DNA from: Streptomyces sp. MUM 178J
GTDB taxonomy: Bacteria; Actinomycetota; Actinomycetes; Streptomycetales; Streptomycetaceae
Reading direction: 5' to 3'
NCBI RefSeq assembly: GCF_022414575.1
Contig: NZ_JADWYQ010000019.1
Location: 1 to 64,000 of the forward strand
Length of the DNA: 64,000 bases
A model generated the notes under the pieces. That model was given only the letters and a program-made list of their open reading frames with translations, had not been told where the DNA came from and made no database searches. Below, piece after piece: positions 35,733 to 43,356 of the stretch (within the stretch, counting starts at the first letter, position 1; each line of letters begins with the position of its first letter). The position numbers and the translations under genes are program-made.

Positions 35733-36527
35733 CTACTTGCCGGTCTCCTTCTCGTACGCCTTGATGACCTCGTCGGTCGGGCCGTCCATCAGCAGTTCGC
35801 CCTTCTCCAGCCACAGGACGCGGTCGCAGGTGTCCCTGATCGACTTGCTGCTGTGACTGACCAGGAAGACGGTGCCCGCCTCCTTGCGCAGCTCGCGGAT
35901 GCGTTCCTCGGAGCGGATCTGGAAGGGGCGGTCGCCGGTGGCCAGCGCCTCGTCGATCATCAGCACATCATGGTCCTTGGCCGCGGCGATGGAGAACCGG
36001 AGCCTGGCCGCCATGCCGGAGGAGTAGGTGCGCATCGGCAGGGTGATGAAGTCGCCCTTCTCGTTGATGCCGGAGAAGTCGACGATGCCCTGGTAGCGAT
36101 CCCGGATCTGCTCCCGCGACATGCCCATGGCCAGGCCGCCGAGCATGACGTTGCGCTCTCCGGTGAGATCGTTCATCAGCGCCGCGTTCACACCGAGCAG
36201 CGAGGGCTGTCCATTGGTGTAGACGCGGCCGCTCTCCGCGGGCAGCAGGCCCGCGATGGCCCGCAGCAGGGTGGACTTGCCCGAGCCGTTGGTGCCGATC
36301 AGGCCGATGGCCTCGCCCCGGTACGCGGTGAACGACACTCCGCGCACGGCGTGCACCTCGCGCATCCCGCGGGACGCGCCCTTGTCGCGGCGGAGAATCC
36401 GGTTGAGCGCCGCCGTGGCGCTGCCTCGTCCGCCGCTGCCCCCGTTGACCCGGTAGACGATGTGCAGCTCGTCGGCGATCACGGTGGGCACGCGGGCCTC
36501 ATGCCGGTTGTCGGTGTCGTCAGCCAC
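35733..36527 (-). CDS. Polysaccharide-type ABC exporter ATPase (TagH/Wzt-like)
   Basis: The 264-residue ATPase has Walker A GTNGSGKST, signature RTYSSGMAARLRFS and Walker B VLMIDEALATGD, in the arrangement of exporters of teichoic acids or O-antigens. There is no long C-terminal sugar-recognition extension. The GTG at 36527 (with GAGGAG upstream) overlaps the permease stop by 8 bp. Together with the permease it should export the product of the upstream genes through an ABC-2 type channel. Confidence 0.9.
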   Translation of the reverse strand: MADDTDNRHEARVPTVIADELHIVYRVNGGSGGRGSATAALNRILRRDKGASRGMREVHAVRGVSFTAYRGEAIGLIGTNGSGKSTLLRAIAGLLPAESGRVYTNGQPSLLGVNAALMNDLTGERNVMLGGLAMGMSREQIRDRYQGIVDFSGINEKGDFITLPMRTYSSGMAARLRFSIAAAKDHDVLMIDEALATGDRPFQIRSEERIRELRKEAGTVFLVSHSSKSIRDTCDRVLWLEKGELLMDGPTDEVIKAYEKETGK

Positions 36528-37449
36528 GGCCGTACCGCTCCTCAGCCTTCCAGAAGTACACAAAGCCCCCGACGCCGAAGATGATCGCCCAGGCGAGCGC
36601 GGTGGCCCACACATGCTGGGGCAGGTACTCGGAGCCGTATCCGTCGATCAGCGCGAAGCGGATCAGGTCCATATAGACGGCCGCCGGGTTGTACAGCAGC
36701 AGATCGGCGATCCAGGCGGGCTTGTCCTTGAGCATCAACGGGATGGAGAACATCACGCCGGACGCGTACAGCCAGGTGCGCATGATGAACGGCATCAGCT
36801 GGGCGAGGTCCGGGGTCTTGGCCCCCAGCCGCGCCATGATCATCGCCAGGCCGGTGTTGAAGACGAACTGCAGCGCGAGCGCGGGGATGACCAGCAGCCA
36901 GGACAGTGAGGGATAGCTGCCGAAGGCCATCACGATCGCTATCAGCACGACCATGGAGAACAGCAGCTGTTGGAGCTGCTGGAGGGAGAAGGAGATGGGC
37001 AGCGAGGCCCGTGGGAAGTGCAGGGCGCGCACCAGGCCCAGATTGCCGGAGATCGAGCGCACTCCCGACATCACGGAGGTCTGGGTGAAGGTGAAGACGA
37101 AGATGCCCGTCACCAGGAAGGGGACATAGATCTCGGTGCCCATCCCCCGATTGGCCCCGATGATCAGACCGAAGATCAGGAAGTAGACGAGGGCGTTCAG
37201 CAGCGGCGTCACCACCTGCCACAGCTGCCCCAGCTTGGCCTGACTGTACTGGGCCGTGAGCTTGGCCTGTGAGAACGCCAGGATGAAGTGGCGCCGCCCC
37301 CACAGCTGGCGGACGTACTCGGCGAGCCCCGGCCGGGCGCCGCTCACCGTCAGTCCGTGTTTGGCGGCGAGTTCCGCCGGTGACAGGCCGGCGTCCGACG
37401 ATGGCGGAGGGCTCATCGTGATGGCGCCGTCATGGGTTGTGTCACTCAC
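36520..37449 (-). CDS. ABC-2-type polysaccharide export permease (TagG/Wzm-like)
   Basis: The 309-residue membrane protein has about six hydrophobic spans (FLIFGLIIGANRG, VPFLVTGIFVFTFTQT, LLFSMVVLIAIVMAFGS, WLLVIPALALQFVFNTG, AWAIIFGVGGFVYFW) and the conserved FSQAKLTAQYSQAKLGQLWQ entry of the family. Its 40-residue N-terminus is cytoplasmic and variable. The GTG at 37449 has a weak ribosome-binding site. It follows the GT2 gene after 79 bp and overlaps the ATPase gene. Confidence 0.9.
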   Translation of the reverse strand: MSDTTHDGAITMSPPPSSDAGLSPAELAAKHGLTVSGARPGLAEYVRQLWGRRHFILAFSQAKLTAQYSQAKLGQLWQVVTPLLNALVYFLIFGLIIGANRGMGTEIYVPFLVTGIFVFTFTQTSVMSGVRSISGNLGLVRALHFPRASLPISFSLQQLQQLLFSMVVLIAIVMAFGSYPSLSWLLVIPALALQFVFNTGLAMIMARLGAKTPDLAQLMPFIMRTWLYASGVMFSIPLMLKDKPAWIADLLLYNPAAVYMDLIRFALIDGYGSEYLPQHVWATALAWAIIFGVGGFVYFWKAEERYGRG

Positions 37450-37528
37450 AAGTGGAAACTTTCGTCTTCAAGATGCGCGACAGTTCGGGCTCTGATGCGT
37501 GAGCCCGATGCTCTCAGAACCGAGCTTG

Positions 37529-38410
37529 TCAGATGACAGGAGGTCGGCCCAGCCGGGTGAGCCGCCATACAGTACGCCACTTCATGGGGCGCCGGGGACC
37601 GCAGGCAGCGCGCCAGCCTTCCCGGAATCCGCCCAACCAGGCCTTGAGCGCCGGCGCCGTGGGCCGCCGCAGCAGGGTGAGCAGCACCCAGACCCCCAGA
37701 TAGACGGGGATCAGCGGGGCCGGCAGGTTGCGCCGCGCCACCCAGACCCGGTTGCGGGCCACCATACGGTGATACACCGCGTGCCGGGAGGGCGGCGTCG
37801 TCGGATGGAAGAGCACCATGTCGGCGCGGTAGTCGATCGCCCATCCGGCGTCCAGCGCACGCCAGGCGAGGTCGGTCTCCTCATGGGCGTAGAAGAACTC
37901 GTCCGGCAGCCCCCCGACCTGTGCGAAGACCTGCGTGCGGACCGCGTTGGCGCCGCCGAGGAACGTGGTGACCCGCGAGGAGCGCATCGGGTCCGAGGCA
38001 CGCAGCCGCGGCACATGGCGGCGCTGGGTGCGCCCGGTGACCGGATCGGCGATGCGGAAGCTGACGATGCCGAGCCGCGGGTCCTCGTCGAAGGCCTGGC
38101 GGACCAGGTCGGCGGTGGTGGCGTCGGGCAGCAGCCCGTCATCGTCGAGGAAGAGCAGCACATCCACGTCGGAGCCGGCGGGGCCGAAGGCCTCGATGCC
38201 GACGTTGCGGCCGCCGGGGATGCCCAGGTTCTCGGGCAGCTCCACGGTGCGCACGCCCTCGGGAAGGCCCGTGACGGGCGCTCCGTTGCCCACGACCACC
38301 ACCTCGATGGCGTCGCCGTGCTGCTTGGCGACCGAGTCGAGCAGCGCCCGCAGCTCCTCGGGGCGGTCGCCCATGGTGATGACGACCGCGCCCAGCTTCA
38401 TCCTGCTCAT
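37529..38410 (-). CDS. Family 2 glycosyltransferase
   Basis: The 293-residue GT-A enzyme has a nucleotide-sugar-binding core with LGAVVITMGDRPEELRALLD, DVLLFLDDDGLLPDA as DXD-type metal site and FFYAHEETDLAWRALDAGW as the acceptor-side ED motif; the C-terminus has a hydrophobic patch (LIPVYLGVWVLLTLLRR) that may dock it to the membrane. The rhamnosyltransferase-like layout suggests addition of a sugar to a lipid-linked carrier. It starts 11 bp after the CDP-alcohol transferase gene stop. Confidence 0.9.
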   Translation of the reverse strand: MSRMKLGAVVITMGDRPEELRALLDSVAKQHGDAIEVVVVGNGAPVTGLPEGVRTVELPENLGIPGGRNVGIEAFGPAGSDVDVLLFLDDDGLLPDATTADLVRQAFDEDPRLGIVSFRIADPVTGRTQRRHVPRLRASDPMRSSRVTTFLGGANAVRTQVFAQVGGLPDEFFYAHEETDLAWRALDAGWAIDYRADMVLFHPTTPPSRHAVYHRMVARNRVWVARRNLPAPLIPVYLGVWVLLTLLRRPTAPALKAWLGGFREGWRAACGPRRPMKWRTVWRLTRLGRPPVI

Positions 38411-38421
38411 CGTGCCCGCCC

Positions 38422-39201
38422 TCACCTCAGCCTGCTGGAGGCGAGGATGGAGACCAGGTGCAGCAGAGTCTGCAGGACCGCGATGCCGGCCAGGACGGCG
38501 ATGCCGAGACGGGTGAAGAACAGGTCGCCCTGGACCGTGTCGAGGATCGCGGCGGCAAGGATGAACAGGCTGGCCTCGATGCCGCCGACGAGCCGGTGGA
38601 ACTTCAGCGCGGCCGCGGCGCGGCGGGCGAGCGCGAGTCCCGAGGAGCGGGGCACGGATGCCTCGTCCTGGACGGCGGGCAGTCCGCTGCGGGTGCGCGC
38701 CACGTCGACCAGGTCCGTCTCCGCCTTGATCAGGATCGCGCCGAGGGCGGCGACCGTGCCCAGGAACGCCCACAGCCACTCGGGCCGGCCGTCGCCGAGA
38801 ACGTCGGCCCCGCGCACGCCGAAGCCGACGAGCAGGGCCGCCTCACAGAGGTAGTGGCCTATCCGGTCCAGATAGACGCCGGTGATCGAGGTCTGGCCGC
38901 GCCAGCGGGCGACCTCGCCGTCGACGCAGTCCAGCAGCAGATAGACCTGGAAGAGCACGGCGGCCAGGATCGCGCCGGTCAGCCCGGGGATCAGCAGGGC
39001 CGCTCCGCCCACCACGCCGACCACGACCATGAGGTAGGTGAGCTGGTTGGGCGTGATCCTGGTGTTCACCAGATACGGGTCGACACGCAGCGAGATCTCG
39101 CGCATGTACAGGCGCCCGGCCCAGTGCTCCCCGCTTCTGCGGTCCTTGACTCCCTCCGGGTGGACGACCGGACGGAGTTCAGCAACTGATGGTCTTGGCA
39201 T
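38422..39201 (-). CDS. CDP-alcohol phosphatidyltransferase with a substituted catalytic Asp
   Basis: The 259-residue membrane enzyme has the CDP-alcohol motif DCVDGEVAR (Asp91, Asp94) and GVYLDRIGH. In the family consensus DxxDGxxAR...GxxxDxxxD the last Asp acts as catalytic base; here that position is His116 while Asp112 is kept. The enzyme should still bind CDP and metal, but it may use His as base or have lost activity. Several hydrophobic spans follow. It overlaps the dehydrogenase gene by 23 bp. Confidence 0.85.
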   Translation of the reverse strand: MPRPSVAELRPVVHPEGVKDRRSGEHWAGRLYMREISLRVDPYLVNTRITPNQLTYLMVVVGVVGGAALLIPGLTGAILAAVLFQVYLLLDCVDGEVARWRGQTSITGVYLDRIGHYLCEAALLVGFGVRGADVLGDGRPEWLWAFLGTVAALGAILIKAETDLVDVARTRSGLPAVQDEASVPRSSGLALARRAAAALKFHRLVGGIEASLFILAAAILDTVQGDLFFTRLGIAVLAGIAVLQTLLHLVSILASSRLR

Positions 39202-40240
39202 AGTCGGCGTATGCGTCCCTGATCTGGTCGGTGGCGAGGTCGAGGTGCTCGAGGATGGTGAAGCGGCCCGGCCGGGTCTGAGGCGCGTACTCCACGGCGG
39301 CGATGAACTCGGCGACGGAGAACCCGATCTCCTCGGGCAGCACGGGCAGCCCGTGCCGGCGCAGCACCTCGGCGAAGAGCCCCGCCTCCTCCGTCGCACC
39401 GCGCAGATGCATGGCGAAGGCCGCGCCGAGGCCGACCTGCTCGCCGTGGCTGGCGGCGCGCTGCGGGTGGAGCAGGTCGAAGGCGTGGCTGATCTCATGG
39501 CAGGCGCCGGACGAGGGCCTTGAGTCACCGCTGATCGACATGGCGATGCCGGAGAGGACCAGCGCCTCGGCGAGGACGGTCAGGAACTCGTCGTCGCCGA
39601 CGCCTCCCGGGTGCCGCAGCACGGACTCGCCCGCGGTGCGGGCCATCGCGGCCGCCAGTCCGTCCACCTGCTCGCCGGTGATCTCATGCGAGAGCTCCCA
39701 GTCGGCGATCGCCGAGATATTGGAGATCGCGTCGCCGATGCCGGAGCGCACAAAGCGGATCGGGGCGTCGCGGACCACGTCGAGGTCGATGACCATGGCG
39801 ATGGGCGAGGGGACGCCGTACGAGCCTCGGCCGTTGTCGTTGTCGAGGATGGAGACCGGCGAGCAGAGGCCGTCGTGCGCCAGGTTCGTCGCGACGGCGG
39901 CCATCGGCAGTCCGACCCGGGCGGCCGCGTACTTGGCCACGTCGATGATCTTGCCGCCGCCGAGACCGATGACGGCGTCGTACCGCTTGCCCCTCATGGC
40001 GTCGGCCAGGGTGACCGCGGAGTCGATGGCCCCGTCGGCGACGGGGTACCAGTCGGCGCCCGGCAGCACCGGCGCGAGCCTCTCGCGCAGCGCCTGGCCG
40101 GAGCCGCTGCTGATGGCGACGGCCAGCTTTCCGGAGGGCGAGATTCGCTGGTCGGCGAGGAGACCGGCCAGTCCGTCGAGGGCGCCGCGGGAGATGTCGA
40201 CGACGACCGGGGACGGGATGAGACGGGTCAGTACCGGCAC
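39179..40240 (-). CDS. sn-Glycerol-1-phosphate dehydrogenase-like iron/zinc alcohol dehydrogenase
   Basis: The 353-residue protein is close in layout to EgsA/AraM: NAD-binding GLGGGKIIDVAKYAA (92-106), VATNLAHDGLCSPVS, and metal ligands likely Asp170 (GIGDAIS), His248 or 252 (GACHEISHAFD) and His265 (ASHGEQVG). Such enzymes reduce dihydroxyacetone phosphate to sn-glycerol-1-phosphate, the archaeal-type backbone. Next to a nucleotidyltransferase and CDP-alcohol transferases, it probably makes the polyol phosphate that they activate and transfer. It overlaps both neighbours (13 and 23 bp). Confidence 0.85.
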   Translation of the reverse strand: MPVLTRLIPSPVVVDISRGALDGLAGLLADQRISPSGKLAVAISSGSGQALRERLAPVLPGADWYPVADGAIDSAVTLADAMRGKRYDAVIGLGGGKIIDVAKYAAARVGLPMAAVATNLAHDGLCSPVSILDNDNGRGSYGVPSPIAMVIDLDVVRDAPIRFVRSGIGDAISNISAIADWELSHEITGEQVDGLAAAMARTAGESVLRHPGGVGDDEFLTVLAEALVLSGIAMSISGDSRPSSGACHEISHAFDLLHPQRAASHGEQVGLGAAFAMHLRGATEEAGLFAEVLRRHGLPVLPEEIGFSVAEFIAAVEYAPQTRPGRFTILEHLDLATDQIRDAYADYAKTISC

Positions 40241-40977
40241 GCGATCTCACGGCCCTTCGCGAGGTCGTCGTGGTTGTCGATCTCAACCCACTCGACCTCG
40301 CCGATCGGGGCGACGTCGATCTGGAAGCCGCGGTTGACGAGCTCCTGGTAGCCGTCCTCGTAGTAGAGGTCGGGGTCGCGCTCGAACGTGGCCTTCAGAG
40401 CGTCCGCGAGATCGGCGGCGGCATCGGGCTCGATGAGGGTGACGCCGATGTACTCGCCGGCGGCGGCGGCCGGGTCCATCAGTTTGGTGATCCGCTTCAC
40501 GCCCTGGCCGTCGGCCGTGATCACCTTCATCTCCTCGTCGGCGAGCCGCTTCACGGTGTCCAGCGCAAGGATGATCTTCTGGCCGTCGCCGCGGGCGGCG
40601 AGCAGCGTCTTCTCGACGGAGACCGGGTGCACGGTGTCGCCGTTGGCGAGGATCACGCCCTCCTTGAGGACGTCACGGGCACACCAGAGGGAGTAGGCGT
40701 TGTTCCACTCCTCCGCCTTGTCGTTGTCGACGAGGGTGAGCTTCAGCCCGTACTTCGCCTCCAGCTCCGCCTTGCGCTCGTAGACGGCCTCCTTGCGGTA
40801 ACCGACGACGATCGCCGCCTCGGTGAGCCCGATCTCGGCGAAGTTGCCGAGGGTGAGGTCCAGCACGGTGAGCGAGCCGTCTCCGGCGGGGTCCACGGGC
40901 ACGAGGGCCTTCGGAAGCGTGTCGGTGTAGGGGCGCAGACGCCGTCCGGCACCGGCTGCCAGTACGAGGCCGATCAT
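40228..40977 (-). CDS. Nucleotidyltransferase (phosphocholine cytidylyltransferase-like)
   Basis: The 249-residue enzyme has the activated-sugar loop MIGLVLAAGAGRRLRPYTD, LPKALVPVD, then GVILANGDTVHPVS and a C-terminal YEDGYQELVNRGFQIDV with VEWVEIDNHDDL. It belongs to the group that makes CDP- or NDP-activated alcohols or sugars. With a glycerol-1-phosphate dehydrogenase and two CDP-alcohol transferases beside it, CTP-dependent activation of an alcohol phosphate is the simplest reading. It overlaps the DUF5941 gene by 4 bp and the dehydrogenase gene by 13 bp. Confidence 0.88.
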   Translation of the reverse strand: MIGLVLAAGAGRRLRPYTDTLPKALVPVDPAGDGSLTVLDLTLGNFAEIGLTEAAIVVGYRKEAVYERKAELEAKYGLKLTLVDNDKAEEWNNAYSLWCARDVLKEGVILANGDTVHPVSVEKTLLAARGDGQKIILALDTVKRLADEEMKVITADGQGVKRITKLMDPAAAAGEYIGVTLIEPDAAADLADALKATFERDPDLYYEDGYQELVNRGFQIDVAPIGEVEWVEIDNHDDLAKGREIACRY

Positions 40978-42977
40978 GCAGGTTCTCCTTCGTCGTGTAC
41001 GGCGGGTGCTCCGGAGGACACCCAGAAGCGGATGCTCTCGGCGAGCACCACAAGAGCCACGGCCCCGGCCAGGGCGGCCAGCGCGAGGGTGAAGTCCGCA
41101 GCGCCCAGCAGCGCGGCGGCCAGCGTGACGACCAGGATCCGTCCCTCGTGGCCGCCGGTCGCCCGCACCAGCCACTGCGGGGGCGCTCCGGTGCCACCGC
41201 GGATGCGGTACACCGTGTCGTAGTGATGGTAGGCGACGGCGGAAACCAGTCCGAAGGCCGCCGGCAACGCTCCGTTCACCTGGGCGTTGGCGGCCAGCGC
41301 GAGGATGACGCCGTATTCCGCCGCCCGGAACACCGGGGGAACCAGCCAGTCCAGGCTGCCCGTCAGCGGGCGGGCCACCGCGGCGGCGGAGGTGAGGACG
41401 TACAGCACGGCGGCCGCGACGGGCCAGACGGACCCGTACGGGGTGAGCGCGGCGGCCCCGGTGACGGCGGCCGCACCCGTGGCCGCCGCGGCGAGGGGTA
41501 TCAGCCCGGGCAGACCGGGCAGCCGGCGTGCGGCGGGGCCCGCGAGGGGACCGGTGTCGGCGAGGTCGGCGAGCGCCTCCGCGGCGCGCGGCGTCCTGCG
41601 CGCCCTGCGGGTCAGCGAGCGCAGCACCCGGCCCGCGGTGGTGTAGCAGGCGGCGAATCCGCAGCCGACGAGCAGTGCGTAGAAGACGATCCTCGGGGTG
41701 GCCACGGCGGTCAGCACGGCGATCATCGCCCAGCGTTCGCCGATCGGCAGCACGATCATCCGGCGCGCCCAGACCGTCCACCCAAGGCCGTCGAGGCGGT
41801 CGGAGAGCGCGGCGGTCGGCGAGGTGTTCCCGGTCGCGTCGTGGTTGGCCTCGTTGAAGGAGAAGTCCACGATGTGGCGGCAGGTCTGGAGGACCATGGC
41901 GCCCAGCGCGAGCATCCAGACGTCGTCACCGCCGCGGGCCGCGCCGAGCGCCAGGCCCGCGTAGTAGGCGTACTCCTTCGCACGGTCGAACGTGGCGTCG
42001 AGCCAGGCGCCCATCGTGGAGTACTGCAGCGAGTAACGGGCGAGCTGCCCGTCGGCGCAGTCCAGCACGAAGGAGCAGATCAGCAGCAGACCGGCGGCGA
42101 TGAAACCGGCGCGGGTGCCGGTGGCCGCGCCGGCGGCGGCGAGCAGCGCGGTGAGCAGGGAGGCGGTGGTGACCTGATTGGGGGTCAGTCCGCGTCGGGC
42201 GCACCAGCGGGCGACGTAGCGCGAGTAGGGGCTGATGCAGAAGGTCGTGAAGAAGCCGTCGCGGGCCTTGACGGCGGACCGGAGCCGTACGTCCTCCTCG
42301 TCGACGGCCTCGACGGCGGCGCGCGCCTGGTGGCGCGCCTCCAGACCGGTCGGCACTGCGGCGACGAGCGACCCCAGCTCCGGCCGGTGCACAGCGGTCC
42401 CGTCGGCCTCCATGGCCTGTGCGAGCTGCTCGGGCAGGGGCCCGTAGGCGTCGCGCACGGCATCGGCACGGACGCCGCCCTGCGCTGCGGCGGATGCATG
42501 CGCAGTGCTCTGTGTGCTCCCGTGCGCCGGCGACCATGCGTCGGCCACGCCGCGACCCGCCTGCTCGCGGACGGCGCCGCCGGGCACGGCGGACGCGGCG
42601 GTGTCACCGACCGGATGCGCGACGGTCGAGGGCGCGGAACCGCCGGGGGCGGCCGGGGCCGATGGGTCTGCGAGCGTCTGCCCGGACTGCCGCAGGGCCC
42701 GCAGCAGGGACGCGCGAGCCTCGGGCCGGGCCGTCACGGCGCCGGGGATCGCGGCCGCGGGGAAGCGCGGGTCGGTCAGCCCCAGACGCAGGGCGTGCAC
42801 ATGGCCGACGAAGCACGGGTCGACGACGGCGACCCGCTCCGCGGCCGGCACGGCGGCGAGCTGCACCGCGGCCTCCTGCACACCGGAGGCGAACCGCACG
42901 TCGAAGCCCAGCGACCGCAGATCGCCCTCGAGTGACGATCCGGGTACCGGCGTGCCGGTGAGGATGGCGGTCGACAG
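40974..42977 (-). CDS. DUF5941/CDP-alcohol phosphatidyltransferase fusion, apparent CTG start
   Basis: The large product (667 residues from the proposed start) has an N-terminal soluble part of about 200 residues, a linker rich in Ala/Gly, a central membrane CDP-alcohol transferase with the full motif DCADGQLAR (Asp306, Asp309)...GAWLDATFD (Asp327, Asp331), and a hydrophobic C-terminal DUF5941-like part. Reading continues in frame upstream of the first GTG (42899) as STAILTGTPVPGSSLEGDL then RSLGFD. The only start after the in-frame TGA is CTG at 42977, 6 nt after AAGGAGTGA. It is the first gene of the operon and likely the main alcohol-phosphate transferase. Confidence 0.82.
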   Translation of the reverse strand: MSTAILTGTPVPGSSLEGDLRSLGFDVRFASGVQEAAVQLAAVPAAERVAVVDPCFVGHVHALRLGLTDPRFPAAAIPGAVTARPEARASLLRALRQSGQTLADPSAPAAPGGSAPSTVAHPVGDTAASAVPGGAVREQAGRGVADAWSPAHGSTQSTAHASAAAQGGVRADAVRDAYGPLPEQLAQAMEADGTAVHRPELGSLVAAVPTGLEARHQARAAVEAVDEEDVRLRSAVKARDGFFTTFCISPYSRYVARWCARRGLTPNQVTTASLLTALLAAAGAATGTRAGFIAAGLLLICSFVLDCADGQLARYSLQYSTMGAWLDATFDRAKEYAYYAGLALGAARGGDDVWMLALGAMVLQTCRHIVDFSFNEANHDATGNTSPTAALSDRLDGLGWTVWARRMIVLPIGERWAMIAVLTAVATPRIVFYALLVGCGFAACYTTAGRVLRSLTRRARRTPRAAEALADLADTGPLAGPAARRLPGLPGLIPLAAAATGAAAVTGAAALTPYGSVWPVAAAVLYVLTSAAAVARPLTGSLDWLVPPVFRAAEYGVILALAANAQVNGALPAAFGLVSAVAYHHYDTVYRIRGGTGAPPQWLVRATGGHEGRILVVTLAAALLGAADFTLALAALAGAVALVVLAESIRFWVSSGAPAVHDEGEPA

Positions 42978-43080
42978 ACGAACTCACTCCTTGGAGCTGA
43001 CGGTGCTGGTGCGCGGTGGCTCGGGCCCTGCAGTGGGGGGCTGCGCGTCGGCTGAGGCTATCGGATGAACACGGGCGCGA

Positions 43081-43102
43081 GTTCACCGGTCGTTCATGCC
43101 CT
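43081..43102 (+). promoter_or_regulatory. PHO-box-like direct repeats
   Basis: Two 11-bp direct repeats, GTTCACCGGTC and GTTCATGCCCT, fit the GTTCACC-type half-site of PhoP. A further GTTCATC lies on the opposite strand near 43061-43070. They lie 104-125 bp upstream of the DUF5941 start and about 255 bp before the zinc exporter. The rest of 42978-43356 shows no gene. Confidence 0.4.
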
Positions 43103-43260
43103 GGAGGCCCGCCCGGCTCATCATCGTCGATCATCGCCCCGGCCTCCAAACCGCCCTTGCACATCTGCCGCGCACCCTCCTCGCAGCCGGCGGGCGCGGC
43201 CATGGGCCTGGCCTCGTCACACGGAACAGAACCGGTCACATCTTCGCAGGTCAGAGGGAA

Positions 43261-43275
43261 TGACAACGGTGTTCA
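43261..43275 (+). promoter_or_regulatory. Zur-box-like inverted repeat before the zinc exporter
   Basis: TGACAACGGTGTTCA is a 7-1-7 inverted repeat of the Zur-box type, 82-96 bp upstream of the exporter ATG. In S. coelicolor the orthologous-position gene zitB is known as a Zur-activated exporter (recalled). An upstream position fits activation rather than repression. Confidence 0.55.
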
Positions 43276-43356
43276 GCGCCATGTTTGCGGATACCCCCCA
43301 CCCGTAGTTCACTGAGGTTCTGACAGATCATTTCCGACGACCGGGGAGGCGTCCTC

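Noticed and set aside
40974..42899. Start of the DUF5941 gene at GTG 42899
   Set aside because: Protein-like sequence continues 26 codons upstream to a CTG with a good ribosome-binding site.
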